Shown here in pieces: positions 23,406 through 31,525 of a DNA stretch of 38,409 bases (positions within the stretch are counted from its first letter, which is position 1; every line of letters begins with the position of its first letter). Under the pieces are notes generated by a model, which ran no database searches, had not been told where the DNA came from, and was given only the letters and a program-made list of their open reading frames with translations. Where the stretch lies: contig JADCBH010000330.1 in assembly GCA_020253595.1 (NCBI GenBank), positions 1-38,409 on the forward strand, in the 5' to 3' direction. This DNA is from Brevundimonas sp. Lineage in GTDB: Bacteria > Pseudomonadota > Alphaproteobacteria > Caulobacterales > Caulobacteraceae. The position numbers and the translations under genes are program-made.

Positions 23406-24215
23406 TCAGGCTGCGAGGCGGCGACGCTCGCGCCCCACGACTTCCTTGGCCAGCCGGAGATAAGCTTGGCTGCCGGTGCATTTCAGATCGTAGATCAGGA
23501 CAGGCTTGCCGAACGACGGCGCTTCGGACACCCGGACGTTCCGTGGGATCACCGCGTCATAGACCTTGTCGCCGAAGTGGGTGCGGACGTCAGCCGCCAC
23601 CTGACCGGACAGCGCATTGCGCCGATCAAACATGGTCAGCACCAGACCCTGGATTTCGAGGGTTGGATTCAATGATTGACGCACCATCTCGATGGTCTTC
23701 ATCAACTGCGTCAATCCTTCGAGCGCGAAGAACTCGCACTGCAACGGCACCAGAACGCCATCGGCAGCAGCCATGGCATTGAGCGTCAGCAGGTTCAGCG
23801 ACGGGGGGCAGTCGATCAGGACATAGTCATACCGGGCGCTACCGTTCGAACCTTGCTGCGCCAGCGCATCCCGAAGGCGATAGGAGCGGCGGTCCGCCTG
23901 GCTCAGCTCGATTTCGACACCGGACATGTCCGCATCGGCCGGGATGATCTCCAGCCCGGGTACGGCCGTTGGTACGGCCGCGTCATCCACGGATCGACCG
24001 TCGACGATGACATCGTAGATGGTGATCCGCCGTGTTTCACGTGGAACACCCAGACCCGTGGACGCATTGCCCTGGGGGTCCATGTCGACGATCAGAACGC
24101 GTTCGCCGATAGCGGCCAGGGCGGTGCCCAGGTTGATCGCAGTCGTGGTCTTGCCAACCCCGCCCTTCTGGTTGGACACGGCGAGCACTCGGGCAGGACG
24201 GCTTGAACTAGCCAC
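23406..24215 (-). CDS. parA: chromosome partitioning ATPase ParA
   Basis: A 269-residue deviant-Walker ATPase that binds nucleoid DNA and pulls ParB-parS complexes. The Walker A motif KGGVGKTT spans residues 17-24, with the signature first Lys (K17); DMDPQGNAS and DYVLIDCPPSL are the other ATPase motifs. The start is GTG 24215, which overlaps the end of rsmG by eight bases. A parS site (24033-24048) lies inside the gene and encodes the segment GVPRETR. Operon position after mnmG and rsmG is the classical origin-proximal order. Confidence 0.97.
   Translation of the reverse strand: MASSSRPARVLAVSNQKGGVGKTTTAINLGTALAAIGERVLIVDMDPQGNASTGLGVPRETRRITIYDVIVDGRSVDDAAVPTAVPGLEIIPADADMSGVEIELSQADRRSYRLRDALAQQGSNGSARYDYVLIDCPPSLNLLTLNAMAAADGVLVPLQCEFFALEGLTQLMKTIEMVRQSLNPTLEIQGLVLTMFDRRNALSGQVAADVRTHFGDKVYDAVIPRNVRVSEAPSFGKPVLIYDLKCTGSQAYLRLAKEVVGRERRRLAA
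24033..24048. other. parS centromere site inside parA
   Basis: TGTTTCACGTGGAACA, a near-perfect palindrome matching the bacterial parS consensus (TGTTYCACGTGRAACA; left arm with T, right arm with G at the variable position). It lies about 9.9 kb left of the candidate origin and inside the gene for ParA. ParB should nucleate here. Confidence 0.92.
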
Positions 24216-24822
24216 GGGGTTTCAGGCTCCGAACGGTGACGATACGGCCGCGCGGATCACTGCGCGAGACGGAGAGGTCAGCGTCCACTTGCCAGACCTT
24301 GGTCGCGTCCCGCAACTCGACCTCTGCCTTCTCTCCCTTCAGAAACAGACCTTGTGCACCACGCTGGAGGTAGGGCTGTGCATAACCCAGCAACTTGTCC
24401 ATAGGGGCGACGGCGCGAGCCGTGACGACGTCGACCTTGAGTGCCTGCTGCTCGGCCCGGCCCCAGATGACCGTGGCAGAAAGGGTCAGAGCATCCACAA
24501 CCGACTGGAGGAACCGGCACCGCTTCTGCAAGGAGTCGATCAGCCAGACATGGGTGTCCTGACGGTCCTTGATCAGTATCGCCAGCACCAGGCCGGGGAA
24601 GCCGGCCCCGGCACCAAGGTCGGCCCATGTCTGGGCGCCCGGAGCCAGATCCAGCAACTGGGCACTGTCCCAGGCGTGCCGATTCCAGAAGTCCGGGATC
24701 GTGTCCGGGCCCACGAGGTTCATGACCGCGTTCATCTCGGTCAGCCTGCCCAGAAAGGCTTCAAGCTCCGACATTCGCGCTGGATCGGCGCGGGTCAGCC
24801 GCTGGAACTCTTCGGCTGTCAT
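24208..24822 (-). CDS. rsmG: 16S rRNA (guanine527-N7)-methyltransferase
   Basis: A 204-residue SAM-dependent methyltransferase (GidB) that modifies G527 of 16S rRNA near the streptomycin site. The SAM motif is ADLGAGAGFPGL (67-78), preceded by the family segment MNLVGPDTIPDFWNRH; TARAVAPMDKLL is also typical. The start overlaps the mnmG stop by one base (TGATG), and the stop lies inside the parA start. The order mnmG-rsmG-parA-parB is an ancient origin-linked cluster. Confidence 0.95.
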   Translation of the reverse strand: MTAEEFQRLTRADPARMSELEAFLGRLTEMNAVMNLVGPDTIPDFWNRHAWDSAQLLDLAPGAQTWADLGAGAGFPGLVLAILIKDRQDTHVWLIDSLQKRCRFLQSVVDALTLSATVIWGRAEQQALKVDVVTARAVAPMDKLLGYAQPYLQRGAQGLFLKGEKAEVELRDATKVWQVDADLSVSRSDPRGRIVTVRSLKPRG

Positions 24823-26684
24823 CAGGCTGCGACAGCCGAGCGTTTCACATGCGCCAGAAGGGCGGTCAGCGCTCCGGGAGTGACGCCCTCGATCCGGGCA
24901 GCCTGACCCAAGGTGCGGGGACGCACGCGATCCAGTTTTTCCCGCACCTCATTGGACAGGCTTCCGATCGCGCCATAGTCGAGGTCGGCGGGCAGGCCCA
25001 GAGTCTCTTCACGACGCAGCGCCTCAGCATCTGCGGCCTGGCGATCCAGATAGCCGGCATAGCCCGCGTCAATCTCCACCTGCTCCCGAATGGCGGGGGC
25101 CCAGTTCTGGATCACGGGGAAGGCCGTCTCGAAGTTGGCCAGGGTCACACCCGGATAGGCCAGCAGGTCTCGCATCGTCCGGCGCTGGCCGTCCGGATTG
25201 ACCGTGATCCCCAGGGTCTGGGCCTCTTTCGGCGTGAAACGGGTCTCCCGCGCAAGGGCCGTGGCAGCTTCCAGAGCCTTTGCCTTGGCTTCGAATGCGA
25301 CGCTTCGGGTCGAGCCGACCACGCCCGCCTGGACGCCAAGCCGGGTCAACCGTTGATCAGCATTGTCGGCGCGGAGCGTCAGTCGGTATTCCGCCCGGCT
25401 GGTGAACATCCGGTAGGGCTCGGTCACACCGCGTGTGACCAGATCATCAATCATGACACCGATATAGGCCTGGTCCCGGCCCAGAACGATGTCCGACGAT
25501 CCCGCAGCGGCTCGAGCCGCGTTGAGCCCGGCAATCAATCCTTGAGCGCCGGCTTCCTCATACCCGGTCGTACCGTTGATCTGACCGGCGAGGTACAGGC
25601 CCGGCCGCCGCTTGACCTCGAGCGCTGAGGTCAACTCGCGCGGATCGACATAGTCGTATTCGATGGCATAGCCGAAACGAAACACCTCGACGGCTGCGAG
25701 ACCCGGCATGGTCCGAAGGAAGGCCATCTGGGTCTCTGGCGAGACCGAGGTCGAAATGCCGTTCGGATAGACGGTCGGGTCGTCCAATCCTTCAGGTTCC
25801 AGGAATACCTGATGCGAGGTCTTGTCCGCGAACCGCACGACCTTGTCCTCGATCGACGGGCAGTACCGAGGACCGCGTCCGGTCAGGCGACCGCCGTAAA
25901 CCGCGCTCTCTCCGAGGTTGGTCGCGATGATCCGATGGGTCTCCTCCGTCGTCGCCGTGATGCCACAGGCAATCTGGGGGACCCGGATCCGGTCAGTGAG
26001 GAAGCTGAACGGAACGGGCGTCTCGTCGGCCTCCTGCATCTCAAGCCGGTCCCACGCGATCGTGCGTCCGTTCAGGCGTGCAGGGGTCCCCGTCTTGAGC
26101 CGACCCATCATTAGGCCGGCACTGTATAGATCTGAAGCTAGCCCCGCTGAAGGCGCTTCACCATGCCGGCCCGCGGGGATACGGTCCTCTCCGCGATGGA
26201 TGACGCCGTTGAGGAATGTGCCCGTCGTCAAAACAACGGCACCGGCGCGCAGCTCGGTGCCTTCACCCGTGACGACGCCGACGACCCGGTCACCCTCCAG
26301 GACCAATCTCTCTGCAGTGCCCGCCATCCGCGTCAGATTTGGGGTGGAATGTAGTTCCGCCTGCATCGCCTCGCGATACAGCCGCCGATCGATCTGGCTG
26401 CGAGGGCCGCGAACCGCCGCACCCTTGGACCGGTTCAGCATGCGGAACTGGATGCCGGATACATCGGCGAGGCGGCCCATCAGGCCATCGAGCGCATCGA
26501 TCTCACGAACGAGGTGGCCCTTGCCGAGACCACCGATTGCGGGATTGCAGGACATCTCCCCAATCGTCTCGAGCTTCTGCGTCAGCAGGAGAGTTCGCGC
26601 GCCGAAGCGGGCTGCGGCTGCCGCAGCCTCACAGCCAGCGTGGCCGCCGCCGATAACGATAACGTCAAAAGAAGAGGCGCTCAT
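24822..26684 (-). CDS. mnmG: tRNA uridine-5-carboxymethylaminomethyl modification enzyme MnmG
   Basis: A 620-residue FAD protein (GidA) that, with MnmE, modifies the wobble uridine (U34) of certain tRNAs using glycine and methylene-tetrahydrofolate. The dinucleotide motif is GGGHAGCEAA near residues 12-21. CNPAIGGLGKGHLVREIDALDG and TGTFLNGVIHRG are family signatures; the C-terminal helical domain ends LTALLAHVK. The ATG at 26684 is preferred, since FDVIVIGGG should be close to the N-terminus; 26699 is an alternative five codons upstream. Neither has a good ribosome binding site. A perfect parS lies 50 bases upstream. Confidence 0.96.
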   Translation of the reverse strand: MSASSFDVIVIGGGHAGCEAAAAAARFGARTLLLTQKLETIGEMSCNPAIGGLGKGHLVREIDALDGLMGRLADVSGIQFRMLNRSKGAAVRGPRSQIDRRLYREAMQAELHSTPNLTRMAGTAERLVLEGDRVVGVVTGEGTELRAGAVVLTTGTFLNGVIHRGEDRIPAGRHGEAPSAGLASDLYSAGLMMGRLKTGTPARLNGRTIAWDRLEMQEADETPVPFSFLTDRIRVPQIACGITATTEETHRIIATNLGESAVYGGRLTGRGPRYCPSIEDKVVRFADKTSHQVFLEPEGLDDPTVYPNGISTSVSPETQMAFLRTMPGLAAVEVFRFGYAIEYDYVDPRELTSALEVKRRPGLYLAGQINGTTGYEEAGAQGLIAGLNAARAAAGSSDIVLGRDQAYIGVMIDDLVTRGVTEPYRMFTSRAEYRLTLRADNADQRLTRLGVQAGVVGSTRSVAFEAKAKALEAATALARETRFTPKEAQTLGITVNPDGQRRTMRDLLAYPGVTLANFETAFPVIQNWAPAIREQVEIDAGYAGYLDRQAADAEALRREETLGLPADLDYGAIGSLSNEVREKLDRVRPRTLGQAARIEGVTPGALTALLAHVKRSAVAA

Positions 26685-26733
26685 TGGAAGGCGGGACATA
26701 GTGGAAAGTGGTCCGAAACGCCACCTCGCCTCG

Positions 26734-26749
26734 TGTTTCACGTGAAACA
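26734..26749. other. parS centromere site between mnmE and mnmG
   Basis: TGTTTCACGTGAAACA, a perfect 16-base palindrome identical to the parS consensus. It is the only one of the set that is intergenic, sitting 50 bases before the mnmG start and 54 bases after the mnmE stop, about 7.2 kb left of the candidate origin. Confidence 0.96.
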
Positions 26750-26802
26750 GACGCTTCGGGGCCGTCGCTCGCCCACATCAGGCACGCCCGCCGGGCAGTC
26801 CG

Positions 26803-28101
26803 TCACTTGCCGATGCAGAAGGTGGCGAACACCTCACCCAGGACATCTTCGACGCCGATCTCACCCGTAACCCGCGAGAGCGCCTCGGCCGCCCGCCGAA
26901 GATCATCGCCCGCCAGTTCCGGGGCATCGTTCAACCGGGTTTGAGCAACCGCGACGGCATCGGCCGCCTCGGTCAACCGACGCCGATGTCGCTCCCGGGT
27001 CACGGCAGGGAAATCTGAACCTGACAGGTCGCGAGCTAGTCGGTCTGCCAGAGCGCCTCGCAGCACGTCGATCCCGTCCCCGGTGACCGAACTCACCCGG
27101 AAACCCTCTTCCGACAGTATCCCTCCGAGATCGGCCTTGGTCCAGACCGTCAGGTCGTCGGAGCGGACGTAGGCCGCAGCAGGGCCATCTGGGTCTCCCG
27201 GTGCCCGCACCCATAGTCTGAGATCCGAGGCCTCAGCCCGCGCACGGGCGCGTCGCACGCCCTCGGCCTCGACCGGATCATCGGACTCACGCAGACCCGC
27301 AGTGTCAGACAAGGTCACTGCATATCCGCCGATGACCAGGTCCGCGTCCAGAACATCACGGGTCGTTCCGGCGATCGGTGTGACGATGGCCGCCTCGCGC
27401 CGCACCAGTGCGTTGAAGAGGGCGGACTTCCCGGCGTTGGTCTCTCCGATCAGCACGATCCGGTAGCCCTCCCGGACCCGTTGCCCTCGGTCGGCATCGG
27501 CGAGGGCGGCGCGAAGATCGGTCAGAAGGCGATCAAGCACCGGGCCTGCGGTCCGGGCGAGGTGGTCAGGAACATCCTCGTCTGGGAAGTCGATTTCCGC
27601 CTCAACAAGGGCCAGGGCCGACAGCAGGTCCCGCCGGAAGCCCGCGTAGGTCTCGGACAGGGCGCCGTCGAGTTGCCCCAGCGCCTGGGCCGCCTGGGCT
27701 GCCGTTTCCGCATCCACGAGGTCGGCCACTGCCTCAGCCTGAGCCAGATCCATCCGACCATTCTGGAAGGCGCGCCGCGTGAACTCACCGGGATCGGCCG
27801 GGTGAACGCCCAGGTCGATCAAGGCCCGCGAAACCGCTTCGACGACCGCACGGCCCCCATGAAGATGCAGCTCGGCGGAGTCTTCGCCTGTGTAGCTGCG
27901 CGGCCCTGTGAAACGCAAAACGAGCGCCTGATCGAGAACAACTCCGTTGTGACGCAAGGACCGAAGGCTCGCTATGCGTGGCTTCACCACGCCTGCGCCC
28001 AGCCCAATCAGGATCGCAGCGGTCTTTGGCCCAGACAGCCGGATGATCGCCACCGCCCCGCGACCGGGCGGAGTGGCAAGGGCGAAGATAGTGGAGCCCA
28101 T
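26803..28101 (-). CDS. mnmE: tRNA modification GTPase MnmE
   Basis: A 432-residue GTPase (TrmE) partner of MnmG. The N-terminal tetrahydrofolate-binding domain begins STIFALATPPGRGAVAIIRLSG, and the inserted G domain has G1 GETNAGKSALFN (about residues 219-230), the G3 segment DTAGLRES and G4 TKAD. The C-terminus ends in the family signature FCIGK, where the Cys is catalytic. It is one gene upstream of mnmG, separated by 118 bases that hold a parS site. Confidence 0.96.
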   Translation of the reverse strand: MGSTIFALATPPGRGAVAIIRLSGPKTAAILIGLGAGVVKPRIASLRSLRHNGVVLDQALVLRFTGPRSYTGEDSAELHLHGGRAVVEAVSRALIDLGVHPADPGEFTRRAFQNGRMDLAQAEAVADLVDAETAAQAAQALGQLDGALSETYAGFRRDLLSALALVEAEIDFPDEDVPDHLARTAGPVLDRLLTDLRAALADADRGQRVREGYRIVLIGETNAGKSALFNALVRREAAIVTPIAGTTRDVLDADLVIGGYAVTLSDTAGLRESDDPVEAEGVRRARARAEASDLRLWVRAPGDPDGPAAAYVRSDDLTVWTKADLGGILSEEGFRVSSVTGDGIDVLRGALADRLARDLSGSDFPAVTRERHRRRLTEAADAVAVAQTRLNDAPELAGDDLRRAAEALSRVTGEIGVEDVLGEVFATFCIGK

Positions 28102-28152
28102 CGCTGATGACGCTTCAGTTGGCAGAGCCGCTAGAAAGGAGGCGGACCTGCC

Positions 28153-28380
28153 TCACGATTTCACCGCCGCCTGCATCATTTGGCGGAACTGGTCCTGGGC
28201 CTGAAGACCGAAGGCCGTCCAGGACCTCATCAGTTCCTCCGGCTGCATCGCCGTGATGTTGGCCTCCATTCGGGCCTGCATCTCGGCGACAAGACGCTCG
28301 TTCAGCGGGGTGACATCCGGAAGGCCCAGAAAGGCGCGAGCCTCTTCCGGTGTGCATTCGGCCTCGACCTTGAATTTCAT
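28153..28380 (-). CDS. DUF6489 family small protein
   Basis: A 75-residue soluble protein. The start MKFKVEAECTPEEARAFLG, then LPDVTPLN, is typical of the DUF6489 family, common in Caulobacterales and sphingomonads. The rest is Met- and Gln-rich and helical (QDQFRQMMQAAVK), somewhat like the phasin or surfactant-like helical proteins. GGAG lies seven bases before the ATG at 28380; a second ATG directly upstream (28383) is equally possible. It precedes mnmE by 51 bases on the same strand. Function is unknown. Confidence 0.8.
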   Translation of the reverse strand: MKFKVEAECTPEEARAFLGLPDVTPLNERLVAEMQARMEANITAMQPEELMRSWTAFGLQAQDQFRQMMQAAVKS

Positions 28381-28443
28381 CATGGCGCTCCAACCTCTCA
28401 GATCGATCTCATAGGCCGATCCGGCCACCGAAAGGAACCCGCG

Positions 28444-29430
28444 ATGCCCGATGCCACCATGCGCGCCGTCCGCCTTGACCGCGCGGGAGGGCCCGAGGTT
28501 CTGGAACTCACCGATGTGCGGATCCCGGAGCCGGGCCCTGGCGAGGTTCGCATCCGTCACCAGGCGATAGGGCTGAACTTCATCGACATCTATCAGCGAG
28601 ACGGTCTCTACCCCCTGTCCTATCCGACTGGACTCGGGCTTGAGGCGGCCGGGGTGGTCGAGGCCGCGGGTGTTGATGTCACACGCTTTGCCGTCGGCGA
28701 TCGGATCGCCTACGCCAACGGGCCGCCGGGCGCCTACGCAGAGAGACACGTCGTCCATCAGGACCGGGCCGTCCAACTGCCGGAGGACATCGGCTTCGAA
28801 ACGGCTGCGGCGGCGATGCTGAAAGGCATGACCGCGGAATACCTGGTCCAACGCGTGTTTCACGTGAAACAGGGTGACGCCATTCTGGTCCATGCAGCCG
28901 CAGGAGGAGTCGGATTGATCCTCTGCCAATGGGCGCATAGCCTCGGCGCGACCGTGATCGGCACCGTAGGATCCGAGACCAAGGCCGAACTGGCCAGGGC
29001 ACACGGCTGCGACCACGTCATCCTGTATGGTCACGAGGATGTCGCCGCCCGGGTCAGGGAGATCACATCCGGCCAGGGCGTGGATGTCGTCTACGACTCT
29101 GTGGGAGCCGCAACGCTGGATGCCTCACTCAACAGCCTGCGCCGTCGCGGACTGTTCGTGACCTACGGGAACGCCTCGGGGCCGGTGCCTCCCCTTGAGC
29201 CGCTCAGACTGTCCCGGAGCGGGTCTCTGTTCATGACCCGGCCGACCCTGTTCGACTATGTCGCCACGGTGGAGGAGCTCGACGCATCCGCAGCGGCCCT
29301 GTTCGAGGTCATCCGTTCCGGCGCAGTCAGGATCGAGATCGGACAGACGTTTCCTCTCGATCAGGTCCGCCAGGCGCACGAGGCGCTCGCCGGGCGCCGG
29401 ACAGTCGGATCGACGCTTCTGATCCCCTGA
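28444..29430 (+). CDS. quinone oxidoreductase (zinc-free alcohol dehydrogenase family)
   Basis: A 328-residue NADPH-dependent quinone reductase of the MDR superfamily, QOR type. The N-terminal segment IRHQAIGLNFIDIYQRDGLYP and the cofactor motif AAAGGVGLILCQWA are family signatures; zinc-binding cysteines are absent, as expected for QOR. ATG 28444 is preceded by AAGGA at seven bases. A perfect parS (28856-28871) is embedded in the coding region and encodes VFHVKQ. It is divergent from the DUF6489-mnmE operon (63-base gap) and convergent with rho. Confidence 0.93.
   Translation: MPDATMRAVRLDRAGGPEVLELTDVRIPEPGPGEVRIRHQAIGLNFIDIYQRDGLYPLSYPTGLGLEAAGVVEAAGVDVTRFAVGDRIAYANGPPGAYAERHVVHQDRAVQLPEDIGFETAAAAMLKGMTAEYLVQRVFHVKQGDAILVHAAAGGVGLILCQWAHSLGATVIGTVGSETKAELARAHGCDHVILYGHEDVAARVREITSGQGVDVVYDSVGAATLDASLNSLRRRGLFVTYGNASGPVPPLEPLRLSRSGSLFMTRPTLFDYVATVEELDASAAALFEVIRSGAVRIEIGQTFPLDQVRQAHEALAGRRTVGSTLLIP
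28856..28871. other. parS centromere site inside the quinone oxidoreductase gene
   Basis: TGTTTCACGTGAAACA, identical to the parS consensus and to the site at 26734. It lies about 5 kb left of the candidate origin and is the nearest of the three left-arm sites. Confidence 0.96.
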
Positions 29431-29446
29431 CCCGATGCAGGATCAG
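29419..29446. terminator. possible bidirectional hairpin between qor and rho
   Basis: CTGATCC (29419-29425) and GGATCAG (29440-29446) are complementary with a 14-base loop. The element covers both stop codons of the convergent pair. There is no T run, so function as a terminator is uncertain. Confidence 0.25.
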
Positions 29447-30858
29447 GTGTTCATCGACTGGAAGAAGTCCGCGTTGTTCTTGGACTGACGCAGCTTGTCG
29501 AGCAGGAACTCGATAGCGTCCTGGGGACCCATGGGGTTCAGGATGCGGCGCAGCACATAGGTCTTGGTCAGCTGATCCTTCGGCGTGATCAGGTCTTCCT
29601 TGCGGGTGCCCGACTTCAGCACGTCGATGGCCGGGAAGATCCGCTTGTCGGCCACCTTGCGGTCCAGGACGATTTCCGAGTTACCGGTGCCCTTGAACTC
29701 TTCAAAGATCACCTCATCCATCCGGCTGCCGGTGTCGATCAGCGCCGTGGCAATGATGGTCAGCGAGCCGCCCTGTTCCACGTTCCGCGCCGCGCCAAAG
29801 AAGCGCTTGGGCCGCTGGAGCGCATTGGCGTCGACGCCGCCAGTCAGGACCTTGCCAGACGACGGGACCGTGGCGTTGTAGGCACGGCCCAGGCGGGTGA
29901 TGGAGTCCAGCAGGATCACAACGTCCTTCTTGTGCTCGACCAGACGCTTGGCCTTCTCGATCACCATCTCGGCGACGGCCACGTGGCGGGTCGCCGGCTC
30001 GTCGAAGGTCGAGGCGACAACCTCACCCTTCACCGTGCGCTGCATGTCGGTGACTTCCTCGGGCCGCTCGTCGATCAAGAGGACGATCAGGAACACCTCA
30101 GGGTGGTTGGCCTCGATCGACTTGGCGATATTCTGCAGCATCACCGTCTTGCCAACGCGCGGCGGGGCGACGATCAGGCAGCGCTGGCCTTTGCCCAGAG
30201 GGGCGACGATGTCGATGACCCGGCCCGAGCGGTCCTTAAGGGTCGGGTCCTGGATCTCCATGTGCAGCCGCTCTTCCGGATAGAGCGGCGTCAGGTTGTC
30301 GAACAGGACCTTGGTCTTGACCGTCTCTGGGTCTTCCAGATTGATCGTGTCGACCTTCAGAAGGGCAAAGTAGCGCTCGCCCTCACGCGGGGCCCGCACT
30401 GCACCGTGGATCGTATCGCCCGAGCGCAGACCGAAGCGGCGGATCTGGGACGGCGACACGTAGATATCATCCGGTCCCGGAAGATAATTAGCGTCCGGGC
30501 TGCGCAGGAAGCCGAAGCCGTCAGGCAGGATTTCGAGCACACCATCGGCGATGATCTCGACCTCTTCCTCAGCCAGCGCCTTGAGGATGGCGAACAGCAG
30601 ATCCTGCTTGCGCAGGTTCGAGGCGTTCTCGACCTCAAGCTGTTCGGCGAAGGCAACGAGGTCAGCAGGAGTCTTTTCGTTCAGTTCGGCCAAGGTGATA
30701 CGGCCGGACGGCACCACGGGGTCGCCCTCTTCCTCAGCATCGTCGCCGAGATCGGCTGCAGCCTCCGCATCGTTCATGCCGTCAGCTTCGCCTGTCTCAA
30801 TCAGGGCGGCCTCTTCCGTCTCGGGAAGGTTGGCATCGGAATCGTGGGTATCAGACAT
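29443..30858 (-). CDS. rho: transcription termination factor Rho
   Basis: A 471-residue hexameric RNA helicase that terminates transcription. The N-terminal 50 or so residues are very acidic (e.g. DLGDDAEEEGD), then come the Rho N-terminal helical domain (LAELNEKTPADLVAFAEQL), the cold-shock-like RNA-binding domain (PDGFGFLRSPDANYLPG) and the ATPase domain with the P-loop PPRVGKT near residue 235 and LLIDERPEEVTDM. ATG 30858 is preferred; an in-frame ATG at 30888 would add ten residues, and neither has a strong ribosome binding site. It is downstream of hemJ with a 184-base gap, so it likely has its own leader. The acidic N-terminal extension is longer than in E. coli Rho. Confidence 0.96.
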   Translation of the reverse strand: MSDTHDSDANLPETEEAALIETGEADGMNDAEAAADLGDDAEEEGDPVVPSGRITLAELNEKTPADLVAFAEQLEVENASNLRKQDLLFAILKALAEEEVEIIADGVLEILPDGFGFLRSPDANYLPGPDDIYVSPSQIRRFGLRSGDTIHGAVRAPREGERYFALLKVDTINLEDPETVKTKVLFDNLTPLYPEERLHMEIQDPTLKDRSGRVIDIVAPLGKGQRCLIVAPPRVGKTVMLQNIAKSIEANHPEVFLIVLLIDERPEEVTDMQRTVKGEVVASTFDEPATRHVAVAEMVIEKAKRLVEHKKDVVILLDSITRLGRAYNATVPSSGKVLTGGVDANALQRPKRFFGAARNVEQGGSLTIIATALIDTGSRMDEVIFEEFKGTGNSEIVLDRKVADKRIFPAIDVLKSGTRKEDLITPKDQLTKTYVLRRILNPMGPQDAIEFLLDKLRQSKNNADFFQSMNT

Positions 30859-31041
30859 GAGAAGGCTCGATTGCGCACCGCCAGACATCCGCCGCGGAAG
30901 CGACAGATCGGGCGAGGCTGAAGATGTTGGCCTTGCGGCCGGAGGGAGGGCGACGGGTCCGAAGGCGGCGAGAGGCCAGCGATCAGTCGACGCGAGGAGA
31001 AGGGCAGCGCACCGGAGTACGCCTCACGGTCAGCGGAACCA

Positions 31042-31056
31042 CGAACCGTGGGTTCG
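31042..31056. terminator. short hairpin between hemJ and rho
   Basis: CGAACC and GGTTCG form a perfect 6-base stem with a three-base loop 17 bases past the hemJ stop. It could end the heme operon or belong to the rho leader. No T run follows, so the role is uncertain. Confidence 0.25.
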
Positions 31057-31072
31057 GGTCAAGCGTCGCCGA

Positions 31073-31525
31073 CTAGAAGGTCCATTCCAGAGTGACAGAC
31101 AGGACCATCAGGACAGCGAGGACGAAGGGCACCTCATTGGTCATCCTCCAGAACTTTGAGGTTCGGGTCGAGGTCCCTGCAAGGATGCGCTTGCGTTCTG
31201 CCACAAGGAAGCCGTGCCAGCCCAGGAGCAGGAACACCCCGGCCAGCTTCAGCCAGATCCAGGGTTGGGTCAGGATGACAGTGCCGCGCAGATGGATGAG
31301 CCACAAGCCCATGACAAGGGCCACGATCATGGCGGGTTTCAGAATGATCTTCAGCAGCCGGGCCTGCCACGCCCGCAGCTGGTCGCGCATGCCAGCGCGC
31401 ACCGCATCAGGCTTGTCGGCCTGTTCGGCGTCATAGGCGTAGAGCCGGGGCAAGAACAAAAGCCCGGCCATCCATGCGATCACCGCGAGGATGTGAAGCC
31501 CGCGCGCGAGATCGTACAGATTCAT
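31073..31525 (-). CDS. hemJ: protoporphyrinogen oxidase HemJ (CopD/UPF0093 family)
   Basis: A 150-residue membrane protein with about four transmembrane helices. LARGLHILAVIAWMAGLLFLPRL at the N-terminus, with the conserved His, and the later WLKLAGVFLLLGWHG are typical of HemJ, the heme-dependent protoporphyrinogen IX oxidase of many alphaproteobacteria. AAGG lies eight bases before the ATG. The start overlaps the hemH stop by four bases, so it is coupled to the heme operon. The context (hemE-hemH-hemJ) strongly supports HemJ over other CopD-like proteins. Confidence 0.9.
   Translation of the reverse strand: MNLYDLARGLHILAVIAWMAGLLFLPRLYAYDAEQADKPDAVRAGMRDQLRAWQARLLKIILKPAMIVALVMGLWLIHLRGTVILTQPWIWLKLAGVFLLLGWHGFLVAERKRILAGTSTRTSKFWRMTNEVPFVLAVLMVLSVTLEWTF

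Noticed and set aside
29774..29790. TGTTCCACG in rho, a parS half-site
   Set aside because: The second half (TTCCGCGC) does not complete the palindrome.
29980..29996. Palindrome GCCACGTGGC inside rho, similar to the core of parS
   Set aside because: It shares only CACGTG with parS; the outer TGTT/AACA parts are missing, so ParB binding is not expected.
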